A stretch of 64,000 nt of DNA from Thermohalobaculum sediminis (GCF_023487995.1 NZ_JAMFKN010000002.1:62001-126000), one strand, 5' to 3'; positions 15,881-24,769 are shown, counted from the stretch's first letter. Translations and numbers: made by a program. Notes: a model not told the origin generated them from the letters alone.

Positions 15881-17196
15881 CGCCCCTCCCGGATCACCCG
15901 TTTCGTCTTGCCCTCGGTCACCGGGAAGCTGCCGGGAGGCAGCACCGTGACCTCGGCGGTGGCCCCGAGCCGCGCCTTGACCGCGGCGGCGACCCGGGCG
16001 GCCAGGCCGGGGCTGTCGGGCACGCCCCGCGCCCGCTCGACATGCAGCGGCAGGCGATCGTAGGGCGGCGGCGCGGACAGCACGATGCGGTAATCGCCCG
16101 ACAGCTCCGGCATCTCGCCCAGCACCGCGGCCACCATGGTGGGAAAGAGGTTGAGGCCCCGCACCACCACCATGTCGTCGCTGCGCCCGATCACCCGGAA
16201 GCGGAAGCCGGTGCGGCCGCAACGGCAGGGCGCCGTCGCATCGACGGCGATGATGTCGCCGGTGCGGAAGCGCACCAGCGGCTGGCAGTCGCGCACCAGA
16301 TGCGTGAGCACCAGCTCGCCCTCGGCCCCGTCCTCCAGCGCCACGGGGGCGCCGGTCTCGGGCTCGACCAGCTCGGGCCACAGCACGTCGGCGGCCATGA
16401 AGTGGAGGCGCGTGTCGTGGGCGCACTGCCCGGCGAAGTTCGAGAACACGTCCGAGACGCCGTAATTGGCGTTGCGCGGCTCCATCCCCCAGGTCGCGCG
16501 GATCCGCTCGCGCAGCGCCGGGTCGTCGAGCCCCGCCTCGCCGCCGAACAGCCCGAGCCTCAGCCCCAGTTCGCGCGGCGCGAGGCCGGGGAACCTCTCG
16601 GCCAGGACGCGCTCCAGCACCGCCGGGTAGGAAGGCGTGCACGAGATCGCGGTGATCCCGACCTCGCGGATCGTGCGGATCAGCAGCTCGGTCCCGCCCA
16701 CGCCGAAGGGCACCACCAGCGCGCCTGTGGCCTCGAGCGTGAGGTGATCGGTCAGCCCGCCCATCCACATCTGGTAGTTGAGGCAGTGCACCACCTTGTG
16801 CCCCGGCCCCAGCCCGGCGGCGGAATGGCACCGCCCGCCCACGGCCTCGGTCACCCGGCAGTCCGCGGCCGAGAGCGCGAGGTTCATCGCCTGCCCCGTG
16901 GTCCCCGAGGTCCGGTGCAGCCGCGCGCCCATGCTCTCGGGTGCCGCGAGATAGTCGCCGAACGGCGGATGCGCCGCCTGCGACAGCCGCAACTGGCCCT
17001 TGTCCGACAGCGGCAGCCGGTGCAGCTCGCGCAGGTCCGCGGGCGGCGCGACGCCGTCCCAGAGCCGGCGGTAGAAGGCCGAGTTCGCCGCGACATGGCG
17101 CCGCTGCACGTCCCAGGCGGCCTGCTGATGGGCCGCCAGTTCGGCCGGGGCGCGGAACTCGGCGCCGGGCATCAGCGCGGTCGGCAATGATGTCAT
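15877..17196 (-). CDS. Phenylacetate-CoA ligase-like AMP-dependent acyl-CoA ligase
   Basis: Activates a carboxylic acid to its CoA thioester via an acyl-adenylate; 439 residues, the length of the PaaK family. The AMP-binding loop is HRTSGTTGQAMNL, followed by GVSDVFSNFAGQC and the adenylate motif VRFRTGDIIAVD, a GRSDDMVVVRGLNLFP hinge and a C-terminal EGKTKRVIREG lysine region. A CxCGRTG cysteine pair (PCRCGRTGFR) typical of PaaK is present. The start overlaps the TetR stop as ATGA. The acid substrate is unknown; aryl-acetate or benzoate-like acids are the family's range. Confidence 0.92.
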   Translation of the reverse strand: MTSLPTALMPGAEFRAPAELAAHQQAAWDVQRRHVAANSAFYRRLWDGVAPPADLRELHRLPLSDKGQLRLSQAAHPPFGDYLAAPESMGARLHRTSGTTGQAMNLALSAADCRVTEAVGGRCHSAAGLGPGHKVVHCLNYQMWMGGLTDHLTLEATGALVVPFGVGGTELLIRTIREVGITAISCTPSYPAVLERVLAERFPGLAPRELGLRLGLFGGEAGLDDPALRERIRATWGMEPRNANYGVSDVFSNFAGQCAHDTRLHFMAADVLWPELVEPETGAPVALEDGAEGELVLTHLVRDCQPLVRFRTGDIIAVDATAPCRCGRTGFRFRVIGRSDDMVVVRGLNLFPTMVAAVLGEMPELSGDYRIVLSAPPPYDRLPLHVERARGVPDSPGLAARVAAAVKARLGATAEVTVLPPGSFPVTEGKTKRVIREGR

Positions 17197-17870
17197 GGGT
17201 CCATCCCCCGCTCCCAGATCTGGCTCAGGGTGTCGATCACGGCGTCGCGGTCGCGCGAGACCGCGGTCAGCACGGGATCGCCCCCGAACAGCAGCATGAT
17301 GAGATACTGGTCCACCATCCCCCCCAGCGCGTAGGCGCGGCGGAGCACCTCGTCCCGGCCCGGCACCGGCGCGCCGGGCTCGCGCGCAAGCCGGCGCAAC
17401 CGCGCATCGGCGACGGTCTCGGCCCATTCCCGGTTGAGGCGCTCGAAGGCGGCGCTCGCCTCGGGGAAGGCGTCGACGCGCGAGACGAGACAGCGCATCA
17501 AGCCCGCATTCTGCTCGAACAGTGCGACATAGGCCGCGGTCGTGCTGCGGATGCGATGGCCGCCCCGCTCGCGCGCGGCCTTTCGCATCCCTGCCTTGAG
17601 GAAGCCCACGAAGGCTGTGAGCGTTTCGGCCATGAGGTGCCGGATGTCGCGGAAATAGACATAGAAGGTGCCATGGGCCAAGCCCGCTTCGGCGCAGATG
17701 TCGGCGATTCGCAGCTCCGACGGGGCGCCCGTCTCCAGCAGGCGGCAGGCGGCGGCCTGAAGGCGCGCCTGCGTCCGTTCGGACTTGCGCGCAGCGGCGC
17801 TTGCGCGCGTCAGGGCCCGCTCGAAGCGGTGCTCCGTCGCCTCGTCCGCGAGATGTGCCACAGCCCGCAC
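17193..17870 (-). CDS. TetR-family regulator of the CoA ligase/hydratase operon
   Basis: 225-residue TetR protein, first gene of a translationally coupled operon with the CoA ligase and crotonase. The HTH spans about residues 30-80 (RLQAAACRLLETGAPSELRI, AEAGLAHGTFYVYFRDIRHL). Being encoded in the operon it probably controls, with an acyl-CoA product as the likely inducer, is usual for PaaR/FadR-like TetR proteins; this is inference. Direct repeats at 17893-17924 upstream are candidate operators. Confidence 0.9.
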   Translation of the reverse strand: MRAVAHLADEATEHRFERALTRASAAARKSERTQARLQAAACRLLETGAPSELRIADICAEAGLAHGTFYVYFRDIRHLMAETLTAFVGFLKAGMRKAARERGGHRIRSTTAAYVALFEQNAGLMRCLVSRVDAFPEASAAFERLNREWAETVADARLRRLAREPGAPVPGRDEVLRRAYALGGMVDQYLIMLLFGGDPVLTAVSRDRDAVIDTLSQIWERGMDP

Positions 17871-17892
17871 GCCGCTCTCCGTAAAATGAAAA

Positions 17893-17924
17893 TGATGTCA
17901 ATATCATAAACTGAGTGATGTCAA
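17893..17924 (-). promoter_or_regulatory. Direct repeats upstream of the TetR-CoA ligase operon
   Basis: The 9-mer TTGACATCA (read with the gene) occurs twice, at 17924-17916 and 17901-17893, 23 bases apart, in an AT-rich patch just before the TetR start at 17870. Each copy begins with a perfect -35-like TTGACA. An ATGAT...ATCAT inverted repeat (17892-17907) overlaps the inner copy. Two sites about two helical turns apart fit TetR dimer binding over the promoter; a matching -10 is not obvious. Confidence 0.5.
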
Positions 17925-17990
17925 GCGCCATCTGCGGGCGTGCTGCCGACTCCCCGTCCCGTGACGTGCTAGCATCGCGCCGGGACTAGG

Positions 17991-20783
17991 ATGCGGGGAT
18001 CGGAGCAGATGCGGCGGCGGGCGGTTCGACTTCTCCTGATCCTCGGCATGCTGGCCGCCGCCCTCGCCGCAATCCACCACCAGCGCCGCGAGATCGCCGG
18101 ACACGCGGCGCGCCAGGTTCTCGAGGCGCGCGGGTTCCGGGTCGAGGCCCTCCGCGTCGCCGAACTCGGCGACACGGCGGCGCTTATCGAGGACATCCGC
18201 CTCGCTGCCCCGGCCGTCTCGGCAAAGCGGGTCAGGATCCTTTACGACCCGTCCGCGCTTGCCCGCGGCCGGTTCCGCGAGGTCCGGATCGAGGGGCTGA
18301 GGCTCGACGCCTCGGCGGGGCTCAAGGAGATCGCGGGGCCGCTGGGGGCCGCGGCGGGTGGCGCGGACGTCCCCGTCGCGGTCGAGCGGATCATCGTCGC
18401 CGACGCCCGGGTGGCCCTCGGCGCGCCGCTCGCGGGCACGGTGGCGCTCGACGGCAGTCTCCGGCCCGGCGCCGGCGGCATCGCGGCCGACCTTGACATC
18501 GCGCTCGACCTCGGGCCACTGACGGGACGGGCGCGGGTTGCGTCGGCCGCGCCGGGTGGAGGCGGGCCGCTCGCGATTTCGGGCAATGCCGCCCTTGACC
18601 TCGCCCGCGCCCACGAGATCGCGGGCATGCGGCCCCTGTCCCTGCGCCGCGGCTCCGGCAGTCTCGACGTCGCGGGCAGCCTGCGCCTGCCCGCGCGCCC
18701 CGACGCGCTTGCGGTGCTGGCCGGGCTCGAGCTCCGCGGGCGGCTGCGGCTCGACGGGCTCGCGGACGCCACCGGGCGCGAGCTCTCGGGCGATCTCGGC
18801 TGGTCGCTCGCCGGGCGCGCGGACGGCCTCGATCTGGCGCTGGCGCCGATCTCGCGCCTCGAGATGCGCGGCGTCGCGCCCGATTTGCTCCAGCCCTTCG
18901 CACCGCCCGGCTGGACGCCAAGCAGCCCGATCGTCGCCGAGACACGGGGCGCCGAGGCGCGGCTAGCCTGGCGCCGCACCGCCGAGGGCGGCACCATCGA
19001 GGCGTCGGCCGATCTCCGGCTCACCGCCGCGGACGCCGCCGTCGCGCTGCGGCTCGAAACCGAGGCGGCGCTTGGTGGGGACCTCCGGCTCGCGGAGCCC
19101 GCGCCGCTCGGCCTCGCGCTGGCCGCGCACAACGTTCCGCTCTCGCAAGGCGGCTGGTCCGGGCATCTCGGGTCGCTCGACTGGCAGGCCGAGGGCCGGG
19201 TGACGCCGGACGGGAAGATCGGGTTGACGGGCCCCTTCATGGCCGAAACGGCCGATCTGAACGGACCCTTGGCTCGGGCCGCCGCCACAAGCGCCGAGGG
19301 CGTGCTCGACCTCGCCGCCACCGCCTCGGGCTGGTCGCTCGGCGCCGCGCCGGGGCTCAGGCTGGCCGCCGACACCATCGAGGCGCCGGGGATCGGCGCG
19401 ACCGCCGGGCCGATCGTGCTGACCGCCGGGAACGCCCGCCTCGAACAGGACGCGGCCGGCACCCGGATCGCGCTCGCCGCGCGGGTGGACCCCTTCGAAG
19501 CGATGATCGAGACGCGCGGTGGGCCCACGGCGCTGCGGAGCGTCGAGGCGCGCCTCACGGTCGATGCCGACGCCGAAATGACGGGCCGCCTCGCCCTTGC
19601 CGACGTCGCGGCCACGGTGCCCGACCACGAACTCTCCATCACGGGCGGCAGCCTCGCGCTGGAGCGCCCGACGGGAGCCGAAGCCGCCGATATTGCCCTT
19701 GGCGCAGGATTGCGCGACACCGCGGCGCCGCGCCGGTTCACGCCCGCCGAGCTCACCCTCGCGGGCCGGCTCGATGGCACCGGGCTGCGCGCGTCGGGCG
19801 CGGTCGCGGGCGCGGGCCTCGCCCTGCCGGTCGAGGTGACGGCCGACCTCGCCGCCCCCGCGGTCGAGGCACGCCTCGGGCCCACCCGAATCGCATTCCG
19901 GCGCAAGGGGCTGCAACCGGCCGCGCTCTCGCCCCTCCTCGCCGGATTGCGCGACGTCGAGGGGCCGGTCACGCTGGACGGCACCATCGCAGCCGGGGCC
20001 GGGGGCGCGACCACCCGCCTTCGGCTGCGCTTCGACGACATCTCGGCGAGCACGGCCGAGGCGGATGTCGAGGGCCTCTCCGGCACCGTCGATCTCACCG
20101 GCCTCGCGCCGCCCGCAACCGCGGGGACCCAGCGCCTTAGGGCACGACGGCTGATCGCCGGGGTCCCCGTGACCGATGCGGATCTGCGCTTCTCGATCCA
20201 GCCCGGCCGCCGCGGCGCGGGCGTTCGCATCGCGCGGGCGTCGGCGGCGCTCGCGGGCGGTACGGTGGCGTTCGAGGACGCCGTCTGGAACACGGGCGTG
20301 GCCACAAACGCCCTTACGCTCGACCTGCGCGGTCTCTCGCTCGGAACGCTCCTCGCGGACTGGCGGATCGAGGGGGTCAGCGGCACCGGCACGCTGTCGG
20401 GCACGCTCCCGCTCGGCATCGGCCGCGCGGGCATCGGCATCGCCGGCGGCCGGCTCGCGGCCGAGGGCCCCGGCATCGTCCGGGTCGACTGGGGCGGCGC
20501 GCGCGAGACGCTGATCGCGGCCGGCCAGCAGGTCGAGCTCGCCGTCCGCGCGCTCGAGGACTTCCACTACCAGGCCCTCGCCATCGGCGTCGAGCAGGCG
20601 CCGGGCGGCGAGATGACGCTCGCGATCCGGCTCGAGGGGGCGAATCCGGCGGTGCTCGACGGTCACCCGTTCGACTTCAACATCAACCTCAGCGGGCAGC
20701 TCGACCGCATCCTCGCCGCCGTGCGCGAGGGCCGGAGGATCGGCGCGGGGCTGCTGCAGGGCGGGCTTGGCGGCGCGCGGTGA
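17991..20783 (+). CDS. ydbH: YdbH-family AsmA-like inter-membrane phospholipid transport protein
   Basis: Large envelope protein (930 residues from this ATG) of the AsmA-like family: one N-terminal membrane anchor (RRRAVRLLLILGMLAAALAAI), a long repetitive beta-rich periplasmic part, and the C-terminal YdbH signature around GVSGTGTLSGTLPLGIGRAG and ALEDFHYQALAIGV. In E. coli, YdbH acts with TamB and YhdP in moving phospholipids to the outer membrane and forms a bridge with the lipoprotein YnbE. The next two genes are ynbE and ydbL, so the assignment rests on both sequence and synteny. An alternative ATG lies at 18009 with GGAG only 3 bases away; the choice is uncertain. Confidence 0.88.
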   Translation: MRGSEQMRRRAVRLLLILGMLAAALAAIHHQRREIAGHAARQVLEARGFRVEALRVAELGDTAALIEDIRLAAPAVSAKRVRILYDPSALARGRFREVRIEGLRLDASAGLKEIAGPLGAAAGGADVPVAVERIIVADARVALGAPLAGTVALDGSLRPGAGGIAADLDIALDLGPLTGRARVASAAPGGGGPLAISGNAALDLARAHEIAGMRPLSLRRGSGSLDVAGSLRLPARPDALAVLAGLELRGRLRLDGLADATGRELSGDLGWSLAGRADGLDLALAPISRLEMRGVAPDLLQPFAPPGWTPSSPIVAETRGAEARLAWRRTAEGGTIEASADLRLTAADAAVALRLETEAALGGDLRLAEPAPLGLALAAHNVPLSQGGWSGHLGSLDWQAEGRVTPDGKIGLTGPFMAETADLNGPLARAAATSAEGVLDLAATASGWSLGAAPGLRLAADTIEAPGIGATAGPIVLTAGNARLEQDAAGTRIALAARVDPFEAMIETRGGPTALRSVEARLTVDADAEMTGRLALADVAATVPDHELSITGGSLALERPTGAEAADIALGAGLRDTAAPRRFTPAELTLAGRLDGTGLRASGAVAGAGLALPVEVTADLAAPAVEARLGPTRIAFRRKGLQPAALSPLLAGLRDVEGPVTLDGTIAAGAGGATTRLRLRFDDISASTAEADVEGLSGTVDLTGLAPPATAGTQRLRARRLIAGVPVTDADLRFSIQPGRRGAGVRIARASAALAGGTVAFEDAVWNTGVATNALTLDLRGLSLGTLLADWRIEGVSGTGTLSGTLPLGIGRAGIGIAGGRLAAEGPGIVRVDWGGARETLIAAGQQVELAVRALEDFHYQALAIGVEQAPGGEMTLAIRLEGANPAVLDGHPFDFNINLSGQLDRILAAVREGRRIGAGLLQGGLGGAR

Positions 20784-20867
20784 GCGAAACCCTGTCCACC
20801 GGCGACGGAGCGCGGCTATAGTTGCGTTCACCTCACGACTGCCCGCGAGGGTGATGGAGTGCTCCAG

Positions 20868-21059
20868 ATGACAGCAGGCCGCCCGATCTCGCTCCTCCTC
20901 GCCTGCCTCGCGACCGCGGCATGCGAGCCGACGGTGCGGGTCGAGGCGCCGAAGGAGCCGATCACCATCAACCTCAACGTCAAGGTGGACGCCGAGGTCC
21001 GGGTGAAGCTCGAGGAACAGGCCGAGAAGGACATCAGGAATGCGCCGGAGATCTTCTGA
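20868..21059 (+). CDS. ynbE: YnbE-family outer-membrane lipoprotein
   Basis: Small lipoprotein of 63 residues. A short signal sequence ends in a lipobox around LATAACEP, and the mature part VRVEAPKEPITINLNVKVDAEVRVKLEEQ is the diagnostic YnbE sequence. GGAG at 20856-20859 is 8 bases from the ATG at 20868; a GTG at 20859 is in frame but would overlap that site. In E. coli YnbE assembles with the C-terminus of YdbH to complete the lipid bridge at the outer membrane. It lies between ydbH and ydbL on the same strand. Confidence 0.9.
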   Translation: MTAGRPISLLLACLATAACEPTVRVEAPKEPITINLNVKVDAEVRVKLEEQAEKDIRNAPEIF

Positions 21060-21060
21060 G

Positions 21061-21423
21061 ATGGCTCGCCCCCTGTCCCTGGCCGCCCGCGCAATTGCGG
21101 CGCTCGGCTTCCTCCTCGCGGCGCTGGTCGCCGCCCCGCAAGACGCCGCGGCGCAGTCCAAGCTCGACACCTACCGCGCGAACGGGGTGGTGGCGGAGCG
21201 GTTCGACGGCTTCGTCGAGCTCCGCGACCCGGGCGCGGCGGCGGATGCGCGTGCGCTGGTGAACGACGTCAACGCCCAGCGCCGCGCGCTCTACGAGAAG
21301 CGGGCGCGCGAGACGAATGTCGCCCCCGCCGAAGTGGGCAAGCTGTTCGCCACCAAGATCGTGGGCCAGGCGCCGAAGGGCACCTATTTCCGCCAGCCGG
21401 ACGGCAGCTACATCCGCAAGTGA
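21061..21423 (+). CDS. ydbL: YdbL-family periplasmic protein (DUF1318)
   Basis: Secreted protein of 120 residues with a signal peptide (to about AAQS) and the DUF1318 core KLDTYRANGVVAERFDGFVE, VNDVNAQRRALYEKRARE and VGKLFATKIVGQAPKGTYF. It starts two bases after the ynbE stop, so the two are co-translated. In E. coli YdbL is reported to modulate the YdbH-YnbE interaction. The YdbH-YnbE-YdbL order is conserved here. Confidence 0.92.
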   Translation: MARPLSLAARAIAALGFLLAALVAAPQDAAAQSKLDTYRANGVVAERFDGFVELRDPGAAADARALVNDVNAQRRALYEKRARETNVAPAEVGKLFATKIVGQAPKGTYFRQPDGSYIRK

Positions 21424-21539
21424 CACGGCCACGCGACCGCATGGGCCACGCGCAACGCGCCGCCGCTTGACGCCCTCGCGGCCCGCGCGCACCCTGCCGC
21501 AAATGGCCGCGGCGCGGCTGCCGGCCAGGGGCGCAAGCG

Positions 21540-22373
21540 ATGACCGCGACGATCGAGACGCTCGGCCCGGACGGGCTCGCCGAGGTGCTTGGCTGGGCGG
21601 CCGAGGAAGGCTGGAACCCTGGCCTCGGCGACGCCGCCGCCTTCCACGCCGCCGATCCCGAGGGCTTCTTCCTCCGTCGGGTCGGGGGCGTGCCGGCCGC
21701 CGCGATCTCGGTCGTCAACCACGCGCCCGGCTCTGCCTTCCTCGGTCTCTACATCTGCCGGCCCGAGTTCCGCGGGCAGGGGCACGGGATTGCGACATGG
21801 ACGGCTGCGCTCGAGCATGCCGGCGCGCGGACCGTGGGGCTCGACGGCGTGCCGGCGCAGCAGGCGAACTACCGCAGGTCGGGCTTCGTCGCCGCGGGCT
21901 CGAGCCTGCGCCACGAGGGGACGGCGGCGCCGGACCCGCTGCCCGGGGTCCGCCCAGCCATACCCCCGGACCTGCCGCATCTCGCCCGCCTCGACCGCGC
22001 GGCCAACGGGATCGACCGACCGCGCTTCCTCGCCGCCTGGCTTGCAGCGCGCGATGGGCGCGAGACGCTGGTGCTCGAGCGCGACGGCGCCATCACGGGC
22101 TTCGCGACGCTGCGCGCGTGCGGGCGCGGCACCAAGATCGGCCCCCTCGTCGCGCCCGGCACCGGGGCGGCGCTCGGTCTCGTCGGCGCGGCGGCGCGGC
22201 GCGCGGGGGCCGGTCCGCTGGTGATCGACCTGCCCGAGGCGAATCTCGCTCTGCGCCGCGAGCTCGAGGCCATGGGCTGGACCGTGCCCTTCACCACCGC
22301 CCGGATGTATCGCGGCCCGGCGCCCGAGGCCGGGCCCGGCCTTCAGGCGATCGCCACCATGGAACTCGGCTGA
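21540..22373 (+). CDS. GNAT-family N-acetyltransferase, two-domain
   Basis: Cytosolic acetyltransferase of 277 residues. The first half has a canonical GNAT acetyl-CoA region (YICRPEFRGQGHGIATWTAAL), preceded by SVVNHAPGSAFLGL. The second half (from about residue 140) is the C-terminal acetyltransferase-like domain seen in this group, with FATLRACGRGTKIGPLVA. No ribosome site stronger than AGGGGCG is present. The substrate is unknown. It lies between ydbL and a cupin gene, 14 bases upstream of the latter. Confidence 0.88.
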   Translation: MTATIETLGPDGLAEVLGWAAEEGWNPGLGDAAAFHAADPEGFFLRRVGGVPAAAISVVNHAPGSAFLGLYICRPEFRGQGHGIATWTAALEHAGARTVGLDGVPAQQANYRRSGFVAAGSSLRHEGTAAPDPLPGVRPAIPPDLPHLARLDRAANGIDRPRFLAAWLAARDGRETLVLERDGAITGFATLRACGRGTKIGPLVAPGTGAALGLVGAAARRAGAGPLVIDLPEANLALRRELEAMGWTVPFTTARMYRGPAPEAGPGLQAIATMELG

Positions 22374-22387
22374 GGGGAAAGCCGCCG

Positions 22388-22834
22388 ATGAGAACATCGA
22401 CGACAACCGGCATGCGGGCCGCGATGGCGGCGGCGATCGGGCTCGGCCTCGCGGCATGCGCCCGCGCCGATGCGCCAAAGCCCGCGGCGAGGCCCGAGGT
22501 GACGCTGCTGCTGCAGGGCGGCGCGGACGTGCTGGGCCGGCCGCTCGCGTACCCCGCGGGCACGCCACAGGTCACCGCGGCGGTCGTGACCCTGCCGCCG
22601 GGGGCCGAGACGGGCTGGCACAGCCATGCCGTGCCGCTCTACGGGCAGGTTCTGGAAGGGACCCTCACGGTCGATTACGGCGCGCGCGGCGAGCGCGTCC
22701 TGCCCGCCGGCGCCTCGATCCTCGAGGCGATGGACTGGCCGCACAACGGTCGCAACGACGGCAGCACGGCCGTGCGCATCCTGGTCGTCTACATGGGGGC
22801 CGAGGGCGTGCCGAATACCGAAGCGGCGGACTGA
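22388..22834 (+). CDS. Cupin-domain lipoprotein
   Basis: 148-residue exported protein. The N-terminus MRAAMAAAIGLGLAACARAD has a lipobox-like LAAC, suggesting a membrane-attached lipoprotein. The cupin core is PGAETGWHSHAVPLYGQVLEG with metal-ligand histidines (HSH) and the second motif ILEAMDWPHNGRNDG. Such single-domain cupins are often of unknown function; metal-dependent enzyme or sensor roles are possible. GAGGGGAA lies 13-15 bases upstream of the ATG. Convergent with the TPR gene. Confidence 0.85.
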   Translation: MRTSTTTGMRAAMAAAIGLGLAACARADAPKPAARPEVTLLLQGGADVLGRPLAYPAGTPQVTAAVVTLPPGAETGWHSHAVPLYGQVLEGTLTVDYGARGERVLPAGASILEAMDWPHNGRNDGSTAVRILVVYMGAEGVPNTEAAD

Positions 22835-22991
22835 GCCGCGCCGCACGCAACTTCCGGGCCGGGGACCACCGCCGATCCTCGCAGGCGGACGGGCGGCCGC
22901 CCCCCCCGACCGTGACCAACCTGCCCGGTCCGCGCGCCGGGAACGCGCGCCCCGGCCGCGGCGCCCCCTCGCGCCACGGCCGGGGCCGTCC

Positions 22992-24320
22992 TCACTCGGC
23001 CGCCATCGGCAAGGCCGACGCCCGCGACAGGAAGCGGCGGTTGACCGGGCTGTGCGGCTTCAGGGCCAGGCGCTCGTTCGCCATCGCCTCGGCCAGCCCG
23101 CCGATCTTGCCGCGCAGCGCGGCCTCGGTGAGCGTCCAGTCGATGATGTCGCGCTGGGCATGACTGCCACCGAAGGCGTTGGCGATGTGACGCGCCCGGA
23201 ACAGCTTTTCCGCCGCCTCCGCATGGTCGCCGCGCCAGAAGGCCGCGAAGCCCGCGATCAGGTCATGCCCGGTGCCGCGCGCCCAACCCGCCGCCTCGGT
23301 CGTGGCGGAGTTCTCGCGATAGCGCCTGAGCAGCACGTCCACGTCCCCCGCCCGGCCCGCGCCCAGCCACGCCATCGCCGCGTGCCAGTCGTTGAAGGCG
23401 TAGAGCTCGCCATCCGCATGCGCGTCCCATGCGCTCGCGAGCTCCTGCCAGCGGTCGCCCACATCGACCCCCTCCATCGCCAGGCGCCAAAGCAGTGCCG
23501 AGGCATCCACCAGGTCCAGCGCCACCGCGCTTAGCCCGCCCCGGATCGGCGCGTCGTAGAGCGCCAGTGCTTCGGCAGTCTCGCCGAGATCGATGTGACA
23601 CAGCGCCCGGTGCCACCAGTTGTGAACCTGGATGAAGTTGCCGTCTCCCGACCAGTGCGGCTCGCGACTCGTCATCCACTGGACACCCTCGGCGGCGCGG
23701 CCCTGCATCTCGAGGACGTGCGCGACCGCATGGTGCGCCCAGGCATCGAGTGGCTCGCGCTCGCAGGCCTCGCGCCCGCGCGCCTCGGCGAAGGCGTAAT
23801 CGCCGGTCTCCTCCAGCCCGAAGGAATGGAAGCCCAACACGATCGAATAGCCCGGCCTGTCCGCGGACCACTTCGGCAGGACCCGCGCGATCCGGTCGCG
23901 CAGGTTGCGCGCGTTCGCCCGGTAGAAGTCGATCAGGTGCCCGCATTGCAGCGCCACGAGGTCGTGGGGCCAGGCGATGTTGTGGTGGTCGAGCGCGACC
24001 GCCCCCGCCGTCCAGTCGCCGCGCAGGACGTGGTCGATCGCCGCCGCGAAGGACGCCTCGCGCTCGTCCATCCGCAGCGTCCGGGCATGGCCGAGGATCG
24101 CCCGGGCCTCGGCCGCCGCAGCGGGTTCGGTCGCCAGCGCGTAGAGCGCGGCCTTCGTCAGATGCGCCATGGCGAAGCGCGGGGCCTCGGCGATCGCCTC
24201 GTCGAGCCTGGCGACCGGGTCGCCGCGATAGATATTGAAGGCGCGCACGGCCTGCTCGAATGCGGTGGCCGCGGCCTCGGTCGCGCCGGTCAGCGAATTG
24301 CCCTGAGTGTCGAAAATCAT
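22992..24320 (-). CDS. Tetratricopeptide repeat protein, TTC38-like
   Basis: Cytosolic 442-residue helical-repeat protein resembling the tetratricopeptide repeat protein 38 family. Markers include AFNIYRGDPVARLDEAIAEA, ALDHHNIAWPHDLVALQCGH, the HAVAHVLEMQGRAAEGV motif and NWWHRALCHIDLGET. These conserved histidine/tryptophan positions are characteristic of the family, whose biochemical function is unknown. A purine-rich site (GGAGAGAGAAAG) precedes the ATG. It stands alone, convergent with the cupin gene. Confidence 0.87.
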   Translation of the reverse strand: MIFDTQGNSLTGATEAAATAFEQAVRAFNIYRGDPVARLDEAIAEAPRFAMAHLTKAALYALATEPAAAAEARAILGHARTLRMDEREASFAAAIDHVLRGDWTAGAVALDHHNIAWPHDLVALQCGHLIDFYRANARNLRDRIARVLPKWSADRPGYSIVLGFHSFGLEETGDYAFAEARGREACEREPLDAWAHHAVAHVLEMQGRAAEGVQWMTSREPHWSGDGNFIQVHNWWHRALCHIDLGETAEALALYDAPIRGGLSAVALDLVDASALLWRLAMEGVDVGDRWQELASAWDAHADGELYAFNDWHAAMAWLGAGRAGDVDVLLRRYRENSATTEAAGWARGTGHDLIAGFAAFWRGDHAEAAEKLFRARHIANAFGGSHAQRDIIDWTLTEAALRGKIGGLAEAMANERLALKPHSPVNRRFLSRASALPMAAE

Positions 24321-24670
24321 CTTTCTCTCTCCTTCCCCTCGGGCCGGAGGGCGTCCCCCGGCCCCTGCGCCGCCGGGCTGAATTGCCTCCGCCGCGCATG
24401 CCGGATGACTAGCCGCGGGGGCTCCTTCAGGATAGTGAACTCGTGGTTCACGGGGTCGGAATTTCCTGCTTATCTGTTTATTTTCATAGTCTTGTGAATG
24501 CTTTCATGCGACCGATCCGCCCGGCCGCACGCATCCCCGCGCGCCCGAACTGCACCGACAGTACAGTTTTCCGGGCAGCACGCGGCTTGACCGAGCGCAA
24601 GGCGCGCGCGGCACGTGACGTGTAATGCTTCAACATAGAGGCGCCCGAGCGCACCGCCGTCCACCCACCC
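24321..24670. other. Intergenic region upstream of the TPR gene
   Basis: No intact gene. It contains an unusually AT-rich patch (about 24460-24515) in otherwise GC-rich DNA, and an inverted repeat GTGAAC-TCGTG-GTTCAC at 24435-24451, about 115 bases upstream of the TPR start, which could be an operator or part of its promoter. The right-hand end runs into the archease remnant. Confidence 0.4.
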
Positions 24671-24769
24671 GCTTGGGAGCATTTCCTCCACGAAGGCGAT
24701 GTCGGCGTGCGCGGCTTCGACATGACCCCGGCCGAGGCCTTCGAGAACGCGGCGCGCGCCGTCACGGAC
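24671..24769 (+). pseudogene. Archease remnant (N-terminal third, no start codon)
   Basis: One frame reads AWEHFLHEGDVGVRGFD followed by MTPAEAFENAARAVTD. This matches the start of archease, whose family pattern is WEH-x-x-H-x-x-D-x-G-(I/V)-R-G-(F/Y) ... EAFE-x-(A/V)AxAx-x-x-x-D, including the metal-binding aspartate. The frame is open back to a stop at 24623 but has no ATG/GTG before this block, and after residue about 33 the similarity stops, whereas archease is about 140 residues. It is therefore a decayed, truncated copy. Archease normally assists the RNA ligase RtcB; no rtcB is seen here. Confidence 0.65.

Noticed and set aside
18963-21170. 735-codon open frame antisense to ydbH-ynbE-ydbL
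   Set aside because: Repetitive arginine/glutamate-rich translation; ydbH, ynbE and ydbL on the other strand are supported by homology and order.
22880-22960. GGGCGGCCGCCC and nearby GC palindromes between cupin and TPR genes as a terminator
   Set aside because: Self-complementary sequence is expected by chance at this GC content; no clear stem-loop with proper loop or T-tract was found.
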